The notes: a model not told the origin generated them from the sequence alone. A stretch of 64,000 bases of DNA from a virus (IMGVR_UViG_3300045740_000163:22391-86390), one strand, 5' to 3'. Shown: positions 47,191-56,013, numbered from the stretch's first letter. A program made the numbers and translations.

Positions 47191-47694
47191 TTAACTGTAC
47201 AAGGTAACAGGAGCTTCAACTTCAACTTGCAGCTCGTTAGTGCTTAAAGCAAGACCCAAGCCAACAAGCGCAGCGTAACCGTCAGCAGCAGACACGGTTC
47301 CAGAAGCTGTGCTGTAACGAGTGACCTCACCTTGATATTTTGATAAGTAATAATACTGACCAGGAATCAAGGCGCTGTCGGCTGTGATGTTTACATCGTT
47401 AATCACAGCGATATCGTCTAAGTTAACCGCCACGCCGCTTCCTAAAGCTGCGGCTTCGGCTGTGATCCCGATAACATTAAAATTAGCGGCATCCGTGCCG
47501 CTAGCGGCTATCGCAGGTAGCGCATAGGTGCCACTAACATAAACCGGCTGACCTTGTAGCAGTACAGCTCCTGCTGTGAACTGCTGAGTATTAACAGCAG
47601 TGGTCGTAACACCGGCACCATTAACCAGCCAGACCGGTGAAGAGCCCGGTGTAAACGACGTGTAACGTCGATTGAAAATGGCTCTATCTGTCAC
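47191..47694 (-). CDS. Fibre-cluster virion protein
   Basis: The 167-residue protein starts MTDRAIFNRRYTSFTPGSSP and is beta-rich (LQGQPVYVSGTYALPAIAAS, DGYAALVGLGLALS). It resembles the protein at 51325 in its QxVYVSxxG and LxPGxxxYLS features, so both may be related small capping domains. Confidence 0.6.
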   Translation of the reverse strand: MTDRAIFNRRYTSFTPGSSPVWLVNGAGVTTTAVNTQQFTAGAVLLQGQPVYVSGTYALPAIAASGTDAANFNVIGITAEAAALGSGVAVNLDDIAVINDVNITADSALIPGQYYYLSKYQGEVTRYSTASGTVSAADGYAALVGLGLALSTNELQVEVEAPVTLYS

Positions 47695-47743
47695 CGGCCC
47701 TGACCTCTTTTTATAAATTATAGATCAATTGAAAAATCAGTTT

Positions 47744-48241
47744 TTACGCATAAACACCAGAGGGTGTGTAAACAGGCCAAGAGCTGTAATCCGAAGGTGA
47801 TCCACCAGAAGGAGTCACATAAGTGATGTAGTCAGCAAGTTGGTCAGTTGTTGCCGTTTGTTCGATCTCGTAAACTTTGCTTCCGCAAGCGAGTCGAACG
47901 GCCTCACGCCAAGACTTAATGGCAGGCTCAGCGGCCACGCCGTTGTCTGCCTCACGGATAATTATCCAATCCGTAGGATTCAGGAGGCTATTCGCGGTTT
48001 GCCGCGTGTTGTCCGACCACAACGAGACTAACTCAGTGTGATCTTTCGGGATTAACGTCCCACTCGCTGTGTAGCCCCAGTAAAACCGCTGATCATAAAT
48101 CAGAGGATCAGGTTCCTCTGTAATTCCAATCGCAGCACGCTCCTCAGGAGTGGCTAAGCGAAGCCAATTTGCAGGATACGACGTTCCGTTGGCTTCAAAA
48201 GGAGTGTCTAAAGGGATTGGTTTCCCGTCAAGAATGAACAT
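47744..48241 (-). CDS. Tail-fibre-cluster protein (MFILDGKPI type)
   Basis: The 165-residue protein begins MFILDGKPIPLDTPFEANGT and has YPANWLRLATPEERAAIGIT, then NPTDWIIIREAD. This order is one I recall from phage fibre-assembly or tip proteins of cyanophages. It lies directly downstream of the large receptor-binding fibre, the usual position of a fibre assembly gene. Confidence 0.65.
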   Translation of the reverse strand: MFILDGKPIPLDTPFEANGTSYPANWLRLATPEERAAIGITEEPDPLIYDQRFYWGYTASGTLIPKDHTELVSLWSDNTRQTANSLLNPTDWIIIREADNGVAAEPAIKSWREAVRLACGSKVYEIEQTATTDQLADYITYVTPSGGSPSDYSSWPVYTPSGVYA

Positions 48242-48261
48242 GGCTCGCTAATGGGTAGGGG

Positions 48262-50652
48262 TTACCTGGCACGAGCCAGGGCGAAAGGCGCTTCTGCGAA
48301 GGCGGCGTAGATGTAGGTTCCTGCGCTCGCATTAACAGAAGCGGTTCCGCTCCGAAGCTTGAAGCCATTGCTCAGGATGTCGGCAAGATCATTTGGATTC
48401 TCTGAATCAGCAGTATTTGGAAATAGCGCATCGTTATCGACGTTATAGCCTTTACGGACTGTGTCAATAATAGACCAATTGCTTGCAGTATCGGTGCGCT
48501 TCAACATGATCCAGCGAGGGCGCATGTTTGTGAACACCATTGGCCCATCTGCGCTGCCGTTGCCGGTGTAGGAACCGAAGGCGCTGTAGCCCGCGACTGG
48601 GGCGAAGCAGTAGGCAACAAAATTAGATCCATTGCCGTTGGTTGCAGCACCACTTCCAACAGAAAAAACTGAAGCTGTTGGGTCACTATTTGCACTTCCC
48701 CATGTAGCGTTTGCGCTACCACCTGCAGCCGAAGTATCAAACAGCAAATAGAACGCACCACCCAATGCACGGTGGTAAATAACCCAAGAGTTTGATGTAC
48801 TTCTACTTTTTACAATTAAAAACGACGGTGCAACACCCAATCCATGTCCTACTGTTGCACTTGCCCCGTTGCCAGTCCAAGTAACCACCGAAAACCCCGC
48901 ACTTGGATTAGCCCGCACCTGCGAGCTGATGGTGCCGGAGGTGTTGGTGACTGTTGAGGAGCCGGCATCAAACGCCCATCCTGCATAGGTCGCAGCGTTG
49001 GTGTTGACTTTTGCCAGCGTGCCAAGGCTGAAGCCGTCGCTGTTAAATGCCGTTAATCCCTGTGTTTGCGTCGTCTCAGCGGCAGTGCTGTTGCTAACAA
49101 GATCAATGGTTGCACCACGCACTGAATCATAGAGCGCGTGGTCGGTCGCACCAGAGCGCCCTTTAATCCATACCAGGTCAGGGTTGAAGCCAAGTCCTGT
49201 AATGCTGAGTGCCGAACCGTTGCCAGTCCACAGCGCGACATCCATCACGGTGCTGGGCTTGGTGATGGTGGGGGCAGGCAGGTTCGTTGTGCAGAGCGCC
49301 TTGAAGCCGCTGGGGGCGGTGTAGGCAAAGGGGCGTTGGCCGAAGTTGACATAAGCAGTGCGAGTTGCACTATTACCAACACCAACTGCAGGAAAGTAAG
49401 AGGCGGTTAATCCCGTAAATGCAGTCCCTTGACTTGCACCATTCTTGTAAAAAGTTAAAGTGCCGTTGTCAGCGTCGAATGCTACACCGACAACATCGGT
49501 ACTTGTGTAAGACGCTCCATAGCTTGTTCCTGTTGTCGTAGGCCCTTGCCATTTTGTGCCTGCGGAGTAGTACCCATAAGAAATGGCGGTTTGAACAAAG
49601 TAAGTAGCTGCCGCCGACCCGAGGTTGGCAGCGGCACTAATGATACCAACAAATGTTTCTTGATTGGATGGATTGACTTCGTAATACCATTTACCTGCAG
49701 AAGGATATGCAATAGTACCAAAGGAGCTATTCCAGCCTGTGGTAGATAGTTGAAGATTTCCATTCGCCAGCGTAGTTCCTGCGCCTAGAACGAGAGGATT
49801 AAACGTGCAATAGTTCCCCCTGACCTCACCGCCGGCGCCGGTGTCGGGCTGCGTGCCATTGACGGGTACGTCTACGAGGCTGTCGTTGCCTGCACCTGCG
49901 GTGACACTGAGGTTATTCGGCGTCCAGTTGTTGCCATTGCCGCTGGTGTCTTTGCCCAGCGTGATGGCGGTGGCGGCGCTGTTGTCCGCGAACGCAAGTT
50001 TGAACCCGTTGGTGCCGTAGCTGCCGCCGTATGCCTTGGGTTGCCAAACGCCGTTGATGTCCGTCTCCCCGAAGCTGCTGGGGGTCAGGGCTTGGCCGTC
50101 GATGAAGTGGACTTCGGCTAGGTAGTAGTTAGCGTAATTGTCGCCAGGATCCACCCGGCGTCCTATGTTGTGCGCGCTAGTGCGATTTACACCAGTATCA
50201 GCGTTTTGCGAGGGGTTGTTTAGTACGTCAAATGTCGTTATCTCTGACCCGTTTATATATAATCTAATCCGGCTATTTGCGGCTGCCAGTGTAGTGTCAA
50301 CACTGATCAGAACATGATACCAAGCGCTTGGATCTCTGTAGACAGCAGTTGTTGTTCTAAATGAAACCGCTCCTCCGTCTACAGCCAGCTTATTGTCAGA
50401 ACCGAAATACAAAAGCAGCCTTCCAGTATCTCCATCAGTGTTCAGGCCGACTGAAAGTAACACAGTGGTCGCGCTTATCGCGGACCTCTTAACCCACCCG
50501 CTCCACGTCCACGTCTTCCTGTTGCCCGCTGATGCCGGGGTGCGGCTCAGGTAGTTGGATGAAGCTGAATCAAATCGTAGGCTGCGCTCAATCCTATACC
50601 CACTGGAACCAGCGGCACCGAAAAACTCAGGAGACGAAGAACCTGGGATCAT
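48262..50652 (-). CDS. Large receptor-binding tail fibre: LamG, SPRY and tandem repeats
   Basis: The 796-residue protein has a LamG/concanavalin-like domain (about 20-205; LRFDSASSNYLSRTP, RIRLYINGSEITTF), a SPRY-like domain (about 300-440; GKWYYEVNP, GVAFDADNGTLTFYKNG), and three tandem repeats with a TGNGS or TGNGA start followed by GLGFNPDLVWIKGRS or the like (from about 475, 595 and 705). All are binding folds for sugars or proteins. GC content changes along the gene, with the LamG end and its junction richer, which suggests mosaic assembly. Confidence 0.8.
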   Translation of the reverse strand: MIPGSSSPEFFGAAGSSGYRIERSLRFDSASSNYLSRTPASAGNRKTWTWSGWVKRSAISATTVLLSVGLNTDGDTGRLLLYFGSDNKLAVDGGAVSFRTTTAVYRDPSAWYHVLISVDTTLAAANSRIRLYINGSEITTFDVLNNPSQNADTGVNRTSAHNIGRRVDPGDNYANYYLAEVHFIDGQALTPSSFGETDINGVWQPKAYGGSYGTNGFKLAFADNSAATAITLGKDTSGNGNNWTPNNLSVTAGAGNDSLVDVPVNGTQPDTGAGGEVRGNYCTFNPLVLGAGTTLANGNLQLSTTGWNSSFGTIAYPSAGKWYYEVNPSNQETFVGIISAAANLGSAAATYFVQTAISYGYYSAGTKWQGPTTTGTSYGASYTSTDVVGVAFDADNGTLTFYKNGASQGTAFTGLTASYFPAVGVGNSATRTAYVNFGQRPFAYTAPSGFKALCTTNLPAPTITKPSTVMDVALWTGNGSALSITGLGFNPDLVWIKGRSGATDHALYDSVRGATIDLVSNSTAAETTQTQGLTAFNSDGFSLGTLAKVNTNAATYAGWAFDAGSSTVTNTSGTISSQVRANPSAGFSVVTWTGNGASATVGHGLGVAPSFLIVKSRSTSNSWVIYHRALGGAFYLLFDTSAAGGSANATWGSANSDPTASVFSVGSGAATNGNGSNFVAYCFAPVAGYSAFGSYTGNGSADGPMVFTNMRPRWIMLKRTDTASNWSIIDTVRKGYNVDNDALFPNTADSENPNDLADILSNGFKLRSGTASVNASAGTYIYAAFAEAPFALARAR

Positions 50653-50659
50653 GATGTTA

Positions 50660-51316
50660 TCAAGGGCGGTAGTTTAAAGTCGCGATAGTCTGTATCTCCC
50701 TTGGACTAGTTACGTAATACGTAAGTATGTCCACGCCGCTTGCCGTAGTTGTCAAAGTAGGCGCCGCTCCGCCTGCAAACTGCCACCCGCCCGAATATGC
50801 CAACGTTCGACTTCCAGTACCATCTTGACGAACTGTTATAGCTCCGCACTGGCCTCCACTAGGTCCGATCGGTGCAGCTAGTGTGGAGTTCAAGCCAAGA
50901 GTGATGTCAAAATTATTACATGACGAGAAATCTAAGGTAATAACTCCACCCACGAGGCCACCTGCTGCAGGTCTGCCTACAGACTGAGACAGAATAGTCA
51001 CAGGTCCGCTAATAGGACCTCCAGTTTTATCGTACTTACCAGTTAAGCCGGACAGCGCGGCGTTACCCGAAGCAAGAGCCGTATTGGAACTGACTTGAGC
51101 AGCACTGGAGCTGACTAACGCAGCATTACCAGAAGCTAAAGCTGTGTTGGCTGTAGTTTGAGCAGCTACACCGCTTGCTGCTGAAGTATAACGAACATCA
51201 AGTACACCTACGTCTACTCGTTTGTTCGTAGAGCTTGATGCTTGAACAACAGGAAAATAATCACCGCTAGCGACTGTCGTAATCGCTGTCAGTTGAGAGA
51301 TTTTCTGACTAGCCAT
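50660..51316 (-). CDS. Tail-fibre protein with SGNAAL repeats
   Basis: The 218-residue protein begins ASQKISQLTAITTVASGDYF, a common fibre N-terminal domain that continues VVQASSSTNKRVDVG, then repeats of NTALASGNAAL (about 56-90), then a C-terminal beta domain (GGVITLDFSSCNNFDITL). It is similar in plan to the fibre at 46542. Confidence 0.7.
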   Translation of the reverse strand: MASQKISQLTAITTVASGDYFPVVQASSSTNKRVDVGVLDVRYTSAASGVAAQTTANTALASGNAALVSSSAAQVSSNTALASGNAALSGLTGKYDKTGGPISGPVTILSQSVGRPAAGGLVGGVITLDFSSCNNFDITLGLNSTLAAPIGPSGGQCGAITVRQDGTGSRTLAYSGGWQFAGGAAPTLTTTASGVDILTYYVTSPREIQTIATLNYRP

Positions 51317-51324
51317 TGCGATTA

Positions 51325-51801
51325 CTAAACAGCGGTCTCTAAACTAATTGTAGAGCCATCTTCCAAAAGGATAGCATCAAAATTTATAGAGGGTGATCCC
51401 TCTAAAAGTAAAACCTCAGTAGGATTAACAATATACTGAGGCTTACTGATTTCAACAGAAATACCTGATGTAGATACAGCACGGCCAACTAATTCTAAAT
51501 ACGCATCAATAGCTGAGTTACTTAACTGTGTTTCCCAGGTTGTGTAATTAACAAGTTGTCCCGAAGCTGTTATCGATAAGTACTGCAGCTCTCCTGGAGT
51601 CAAACCGGAGTAGCCCGTATAAAGAGAGTCAGTATTAACTCGAATTAAATCACCGAACGCACCAGCGTCAATGGCGATGCCGGCCACGCTGGCTTGATCG
51701 CTCGTAAGCGCACTGGCTTTATAGATTAAGCCAGCGGAAGAAACATAAATAGCTTGGCCGGCCGAGATGGGTTCACCGGCTATAAAAGAAGCGATTGCCA
51801 T
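51325..51801 (-). CDS. Fibre-cluster virion protein
   Basis: The 158-residue beta-rich protein has GEPISAGQAIYVSSAGLIYK and LTPGELQYLSITASGQLV. These recall small trimeric plug or decoration domains (DUF2190-like), but the assignment is weak. It is related in plan to the protein at 47191. Confidence 0.6.
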   Translation of the reverse strand: MAIASFIAGEPISAGQAIYVSSAGLIYKASALTSDQASVAGIAIDAGAFGDLIRVNTDSLYTGYSGLTPGELQYLSITASGQLVNYTTWETQLSNSAIDAYLELVGRAVSTSGISVEISKPQYIVNPTEVLLLEGSPSINFDAILLEDGSTISLETAV

Positions 51802-51825
51802 CTCGACCTACTGAGTAACTTAAGT

Positions 51826-51948
51826 TTAACCCTTACCTTGGCCTCTCAGCTTCTTGCGTCCATGAGACGGTTTGCTGTGCAAGCCATTACCCTGGCGAGT
51901 TTTTTTCGGCTTGCCTTCAATCAGCTGTGTGACTTTGGGTTTAGACAT
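51826..51948 (-). CDS. Tiny basic protein (40 aa), phage type
   Basis: The frame encodes MSKPKVTQLIEGKPKKTRQG followed by NGLHSKPSHGRKKLRGQGKG. Short basic proteins with KxRQGNGxxS and RGQGK ends are common in aquatic phages from memory, sometimes in virions. It is too short for ordinary gene callers but has a clear start and stop between two fibre genes. Confidence 0.6.
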   Translation of the reverse strand: MSKPKVTQLIEGKPKKTRQGNGLHSKPSHGRKKLRGQGKG

Positions 51949-51993
51949 AGGTCTAAAAGAAACCAGGAAAGCTTAACAGCTTAAATAAAAACG

Positions 51994-52704
51994 TCAACTA
52001 ACATTATTTACTGTAACAATCACAGAAGGTATATCGGGCCGTGTCGGAGAAGTCAAACCACTAGCTGCTACTAGGCGCACGTTACTATCAGAAGAACACC
52101 ATCGTATTTCAGCGGTGTCATTAGCATCCAACGAGATAAAGGTATTCCACGCGGCAACGGCTTTTTCGGAGGAACCCTCTACAACTATCCGAGTGTTGGA
52201 CCAGCTGATGTTAGAACCATTTTTAGCAAACCATATATCAACATTTTCTTTATTAGCTGAGGTCTTATCTAGTTGCAGAGAAAACTGCAAATCATAAACA
52301 CCTGAATTACTGACTTTAATTAGATAACCTGAAACAACACTAACTCCATTTGAAACATCAGTGGTGTTTAAATAAACAGGTAGCGCTGTGCTGGGTGAAC
52401 TATTCAGCTGTACGGTCGTGTCGAAAAAGCTTCCGTAGTATCGAGCTGCTCCGACTCCACTAGGGCCCACCGGGCCTGTAGGTCCAACTGCGCCACTTGG
52501 ACCGACAACGCTGGCACCGCTTGGACCTAAAGCTCCACTAGGTCCTGTAGGACCAGGAATCCCATTATTAATTAGAACTAAAGCGCCATCGTCACGAGTC
52601 GTATAAAGATAGCCAGATGCTGTATTAAGAACTAACTCCCCTATTGCGGGATCTCCAGTCGAGACACCAGAAGCTGTACGCTTTAAACGTGCAAAATTAG
52701 CCAT
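51994..52704 (-). CDS. Collagen-like fibre with TNF/C1q-like head
   Basis: The 236-residue protein has an N-terminal fibre domain (MANFARLKRTASGVSTGDPA), about ten Gly-X-Y triplets (GPTGPSGALGPSG, residues about 50-84) forming a short collagen triple helix, and a beta-sandwich head (GVYDLQFSLQLDKTSANKEN, DIWFAKNGSNISWSNTRI). Such collagen-stalked heads are common in aquatic phage tails and bind receptors as trimers. The start shares one base with the previous stop. Confidence 0.8.
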   Translation of the reverse strand: MANFARLKRTASGVSTGDPAIGELVLNTASGYLYTTRDDGALVLINNGIPGPTGPSGALGPSGASVVGPSGAVGPTGPVGPSGVGAARYYGSFFDTTVQLNSSPSTALPVYLNTTDVSNGVSVVSGYLIKVSNSGVYDLQFSLQLDKTSANKENVDIWFAKNGSNISWSNTRIVVEGSSEKAVAAWNTFISLDANDTAEIRWCSSDSNVRLVAASGLTSPTRPDIPSVIVTVNNVS

Positions 52705-53609
52705 CAGTAAACACCTCCATCAATATCGATATCAGACCAAGTAGATCCGTTCCATACTTTAACTTGATTAGTTCCGCTGTTAAACCAACCAGCACCTTGT
52801 GCGCTTGGTGCGGGCGACGCATTATTGTAAGCAAAAGTCCTCGAAGTACCTGTCTCGTACCACCCTGAAGTTGTTGCGTCATAGACGAACAACGAACCCA
52901 TCAAGGTGTTAAACCAGACCGAACCATCTCGGGGAGGTGCGTTCAGTCCTGTGCCTGACGGTGGTGCCTCGCCCTTGGACACAAGTGCTTCTGCGTTTGT
53001 CTGGTACCACGCGGGATCGGAAACGCTTCCGCCGCTCGCGTACACAAACAAACGACCTTCGTTGGTGTCGAACCAAAGAGATCCTGTGCTGTAGCCAGCT
53101 TCGGGCTCCCCAGACACCGTTACGCTAGCTCCGCCGCCTCCTCCGCCAGCTGCTGCTCCACTGATCAGTGCAAGACTACCGCTGTAGTTGACTGTGACAC
53201 TACCTTGACCTTCCGCATACAGATTAATCTTTGTATCGTTATCAGATAGATAAATACCAGAACCAGCCGTATAAACAATTCCAGACGCCGAAACTACCGA
53301 CGCATTAATAACCTCAAAAGATCCGCTTTGTGTGATGTAAATACCAGAACCAGCGACAATACCACTAGCTGTAGCTCCTCCAGTAGTTATTCCGCTAATA
53401 CTCGTATTTAGATCTTCTAAAGCGCGTACAACGCCTTCAAAGTTCCAGGGGTAACCGTACGGACAACGAGAGTAGCTTACAGTTCCCACGCCGCTAACAG
53501 TTCCGATGAGTTCTTCAATGACTTCAACAATTCCCTGAAAAGACTCACTATGGAGAGCTCGGGGAAGTGAGCCATGGGTTGGACAGGCGGGTACGTTAAT
53601 TTCAGTCAT
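52704..53609 (-). CDS. Tail fibre with repeated WFxT...LFVY modules
   Basis: The 301-residue protein has a helical N-terminus (residues about 21-36 and 55-70), SASGIV and AGSGIYI repeats (about 80-120), a glycine run, and three short modules: GSLWFDTNEGRLFVYASG, GSVWFNTLMGSLFVYDAT and GAGWFNSGTNQVKVWNGS. These modules form small beta repeats in phage fibres. It comes just after the small gene at 53829 in the operon. Confidence 0.7.
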   Translation of the reverse strand: MTEINVPACPTHGSLPRALHSESFQGIVEVIEELIGTVSGVGTVSYSRCPYGYPWNFEGVVRALEDLNTSISGITTGGATASGIVAGSGIYITQSGSFEVINASVVSASGIVYTAGSGIYLSDNDTKINLYAEGQGSVTVNYSGSLALISGAAAGGGGGGASVTVSGEPEAGYSTGSLWFDTNEGRLFVYASGGSVSDPAWYQTNAEALVSKGEAPPSGTGLNAPPRDGSVWFNTLMGSLFVYDATTSGWYETGTSRTFAYNNASPAPSAQGAGWFNSGTNQVKVWNGSTWSDIDIDGGVY

Positions 53610-53661
53610 CTAAAACGTAAGCCCTCCCGTATTCTCCAGTTTAACTGAGAGAAATTAAATT

Positions 53662-53829
53662 TTACGTCTTTGTTCTCTCCAGAGAAACCTTAAATACGAG
53701 CTCGCCGTCTCGCTCATGAAACGCGAGCTGTTCAGCAAGCTGCCAGGCAGGAATACCAAGCACAGTAGCTCTACGACGCAAGCCCTCCCAAGTAACCTCT
53801 TCTACTGGCTGGACTGTAGTATTGGACAC
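53662..53829 (-). CDS. Small hypothetical protein (55 aa), first gene of the fibre operon
   Basis: The frame starts at GTG with GGAG about eight bases upstream. It encodes MSNTTVQPVEEVTWEGLRRR followed by ATVLGIPAWQLAEQLAFHER, helical with a beta end. A promoter on the same strand lies 25-52 bases upstream. Its clear ribosome site and promoter make it very likely real. Confidence 0.65.
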   Translation of the reverse strand: MSNTTVQPVEEVTWEGLRRRATVLGIPAWQLAEQLAFHERDGELVFKVSLERTKT

Positions 53830-53853
53830 AGTGCGTCTCCTGGTTTTACAAAG

Positions 53854-53881
53854 TCTATAGCTTTATAAGAGTATATGTAAA
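53854..53881 (-). promoter_or_regulatory. Promoter of the tail-fibre operon
   Basis: On the minus strand TTTACA and TATAGA are 16 bases apart (53881-53876 and 53859-53854) and lie upstream of the GTG at 53829. It would drive the fibre genes leftwards. Confidence 0.6.
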
Positions 53882-54206
53882 CCACGGGCTAGCCGTACCC
53901 CTGTGAACTGCGTTCGAAAAAAATCCTTCCAAAAAGTTTCTCTAAAATCAACCTCTTACAACCAAACTGGACTAATCAATCAAAGATAAATTACTAGAGT
54001 CGAATTTAGATAAATTTATTAAAGATAGAGTCTTGTAAAACTATTAGGAAAACGTTTAAGCACTACTCTTACAAAAGATAAAAACTGCAGTCTCAAGTTA
54101 GTCTCGTTGTAGACTCCCTTTTAAAAGAAAGTATTATTTCTAAGGCGTTTTACACCTTCCCTCCTTTTGTGCGCTGAGTACTCTCTGGGAGCTACATGCT
54201 TTCTTA
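53882..54206. other. AT-rich divergent intergenic region
   Basis: This 325-base gap lies between the leftward fibre operon and the rightward regulatory block. I see no reading frame, tRNA or strong plus-strand promoter in it. It is visibly AT-rich from about 53930 to 54120 and is the most likely place for control sequences of the gene at 54207. Confidence 0.5.
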
Positions 54207-54950
54207 ATGGTCTTTCAAGCGCGCAGGATGCTACGATGCGCCCAGAATGCGACCCTTGGTATGGCTTTAAACCTCCGGGCAGTAGCACTGCTAGGTCTTC
54301 TCGATTTAGACGAATCAACGTGCCTCCGTCCCACGGGGTCTCCTGAGACTCTTGAGAGGCTGGGCCATTGGCAGGTCGAACACCACTCAGACGTCTCTGT
54401 CTGGCGCTGCCTCTGCGGTCGTTCTGAGCCTCTCTTAGTCCCGGCTGACTTTCGCAAGCGGGTTCGCCTTCCTCACGACCTTGTCCCAGCCTGTGAGGTT
54501 TGCCGCAACGAGCTCGCTGCTTGCTCAAGCCGTGCTGCACGGCTACACGCTTGGCTTGAGCGCCATCGGCCCCTGATCGATCGGACGCAGCACCTTGAGT
54601 ACCCCGAGGACAGGGGCTTTACCTACAGTGAGGATGATGGCCAGTCCACGCGGACTCGGCGCTTCATCTACGAGGCGTTCTTTAAGACAAAGCTAAGATC
54701 AAGTGACTTCGTGAGCTCCAGGTGCTCTAATCCATTCTGTATCAACCCATACCACTTGTGTATCAAAGCAACCCCGAATCAAAAGGCGTCTCCGGACATC
54801 GAGAAATTTGTAGGCCACCTACAGGAAATGGGTATCTCCGCCAAGATCACACAGAAAGTGGTAGCGGAGAAATTCGGAACGAAATTATCCCTTTCTACAA
54901 TCCAAGGGCTCAGGGGCGCCTCCAGGCGATTACTCACTACAGCGGTTTAA
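54207..54950 (+). CDS. HNH-like zinc and helix-turn-helix regulator
   Basis: The 247-residue protein has two cysteine clusters: CLCG with CEVC about 30 residues on, then CSNPFCINPYH (about 178-188), the HNH-type zinc core shared with the protein at 29381. The C-terminus (ITQKVVAEKFGTKLSLSTIQ) is a helix-turn-helix. The first half is GC-rich. It begins the rightward block of regulators and is probably a transcription factor or a repurposed homing nuclease. The start at 54207 is tentative. Confidence 0.55.
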   Translation: MVFQARRMLRCAQNATLGMALNLRAVALLGLLDLDESTCLRPTGSPETLERLGHWQVEHHSDVSVWRCLCGRSEPLLVPADFRKRVRLPHDLVPACEVCRNELAACSSRAARLHAWLERHRPLIDRTQHLEYPEDRGFTYSEDDGQSTRTRRFIYEAFFKTKLRSSDFVSSRCSNPFCINPYHLCIKATPNQKASPDIEKFVGHLQEMGISAKITQKVVAEKFGTKLSLSTIQGLRGASRRLLTTAV

Positions 54951-55159
54951 TTCTTGACTTACATCAGATACAACCTGCTAGCATCACCGAGATCGCTGAG
55001 ACAGTCGGTCAATCTACGAGTACAACTCGAAATCACCTGAGGCGGCTCATGCAGCTAGACCTCGTAATTAAAACCTCATTCGAGCAACACTCTCTTTATT
55101 GTTTAAATGGCTGTTACAACATACACATCGCCCGCATACTCACAGAGTTCTACAACTGA
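54758..55159 (+). CDS. Winged-helix protein, start uncertain
   Basis: The convincing part lies after about 54940: LILDLHQIQPASITEIAETV, then QSTSTTRNHLRRLMQLDLVI, a winged helix of ArsR/MarR style. In that frame no standard start exists after the previous stop; the nearest is a GTG at 54758 deep inside the preceding gene. It may therefore be the second half of the 54207 product joined by a frameshift, or start at a non-standard codon. Confidence 0.45.
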   Translation: MYQSNPESKGVSGHREICRPPTGNGYLRQDHTESGSGEIRNEIIPFYNPRAQGRLQAITHYSGLILDLHQIQPASITEIAETVGQSTSTTRNHLRRLMQLDLVIKTSFEQHSLYCLNGCYNIHIARILTEFYN

Positions 55160-55562
55160 ACTTAAGCGTCCCTGTCTTTGGGACGATGAGTACAAGATTG
55201 AAAACCTTCCAGCCTGGATCTACACAGACAACCAGCCTCCTAAAAGTATTCAAGATTGCGAGGCTAAGCTCAGCTCTCTGAACTACACCATTCGAGATAT
55301 CGAGCTGCAGATTGAGATCCGTGAGCTTGAGTTAAAGACTGGCTACAGTCGCCACGGAAACGCTTTTGACTTCGAACGCTGGAAGGTCGGCGCTCTCAAA
55401 GCCAAGCAAACTCACCTTTACCTCCTAAACGCATATACCTATTGGTTGATCAAGAACACACCTAAAACGCTTGACACCTCCTCAAAGGTTGATAAGCTAA
55501 TCGCGTTGCTAATTGAGGATCCAGCCGACTTCGAACAAAAAGCTACGGCGCTCCTAGACTAA
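55107..55562 (+). CDS. Hypothetical helical protein
   Basis: The 151-residue protein starts inside the previous gene (MAVTTYTSPAYSQSSTTELK) and has helices with Glu/Leu heptads (RDIELQIEIRELELK). No family recognised. A structured leader of about 130 bases follows it. Confidence 0.6.
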   Translation: MAVTTYTSPAYSQSSTTELKRPCLWDDEYKIENLPAWIYTDNQPPKSIQDCEAKLSSLNYTIRDIELQIEIRELELKTGYSRHGNAFDFERWKVGALKAKQTHLYLLNAYTYWLIKNTPKTLDTSSKVDKLIALLIEDPADFEQKATALLD

Positions 55563-55567
55563 ACAGA

Positions 55568-55687
55568 TCAGCGTGTAACAAGGGCCACGCTGGTATGAGG
55601 GGTGTCATGTTCCTTTTCGCCCTTTCGGACTGACAGTAATTCGCTCTGACTGCCTGGTACCAGGTGGTCGTGAGGGGCCCCTCCAAA
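55568..55687 (+). promoter_or_regulatory. Structured intergenic leader
   Basis: The gap holds CAGCGTG/CACGCTG (7 pairs, 55568-55591), a GGTACC-centred palindrome near 55663, and GGGGCCCC near 55676. These stems precede the ATG at 55693 and may act as a leader that controls the HTH gene, or as a processed spacer. No clear -35/-10 pair is visible. Confidence 0.45.
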
Positions 55688-55692
55688 ATTCA

Positions 55693-56013
55693 ATGGAAAT
55701 CACCAGAGAAATTAAAGACATTCGAGATGCTCTTAGAAGCATCGAAATTTCACTTCAGCTTCTTGTCGCCCAAAAAGACGGCAAAGTAACAACTGCTTTT
55801 GTATCTAAAAAAGCGATTAGTCAACGCTTGAATATCCCATCAGTCACAATCGATAAACTGATTCACCAAGGGATCGTCTCCCAGGGTGAGTCAGGTCTTG
55901 TGGAAGGAAAACACTATTGCAAAGTAGATCCTTCTGAGCGAAACTCATCTAAGTTTTTGTACGACCCGCACGCCATCCTGCAGGCCGCTTGGAGTAACTT
56001 TTCTTATGTCTAA
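55693..56013 (+). CDS. Excisionase/MerR-like helix-turn-helix protein
   Basis: The 106-residue protein has a helical N-terminus (EIKDIRDALRSIEISLQLLV) then KKAISQRLNIPSVTIDKLIH, a helix-turn-helix of the excisionase kind, and an extended tail. It may regulate the block it begins, or act on DNA recombination. Confidence 0.6.
   Translation: MEITREIKDIRDALRSIEISLQLLVAQKDGKVTTAFVSKKAISQRLNIPSVTIDKLIHQGIVSQGESGLVEGKHYCKVDPSERNSSKFLYDPHAILQAAWSNFSYV

Noticed and set aside
54121-54540. 139-residue minus-strand frame opposite the 54207 gene
   Set aside because: It is the antisense shadow of a GC-rich Cys/Arg-containing gene and has no protein-like pattern.
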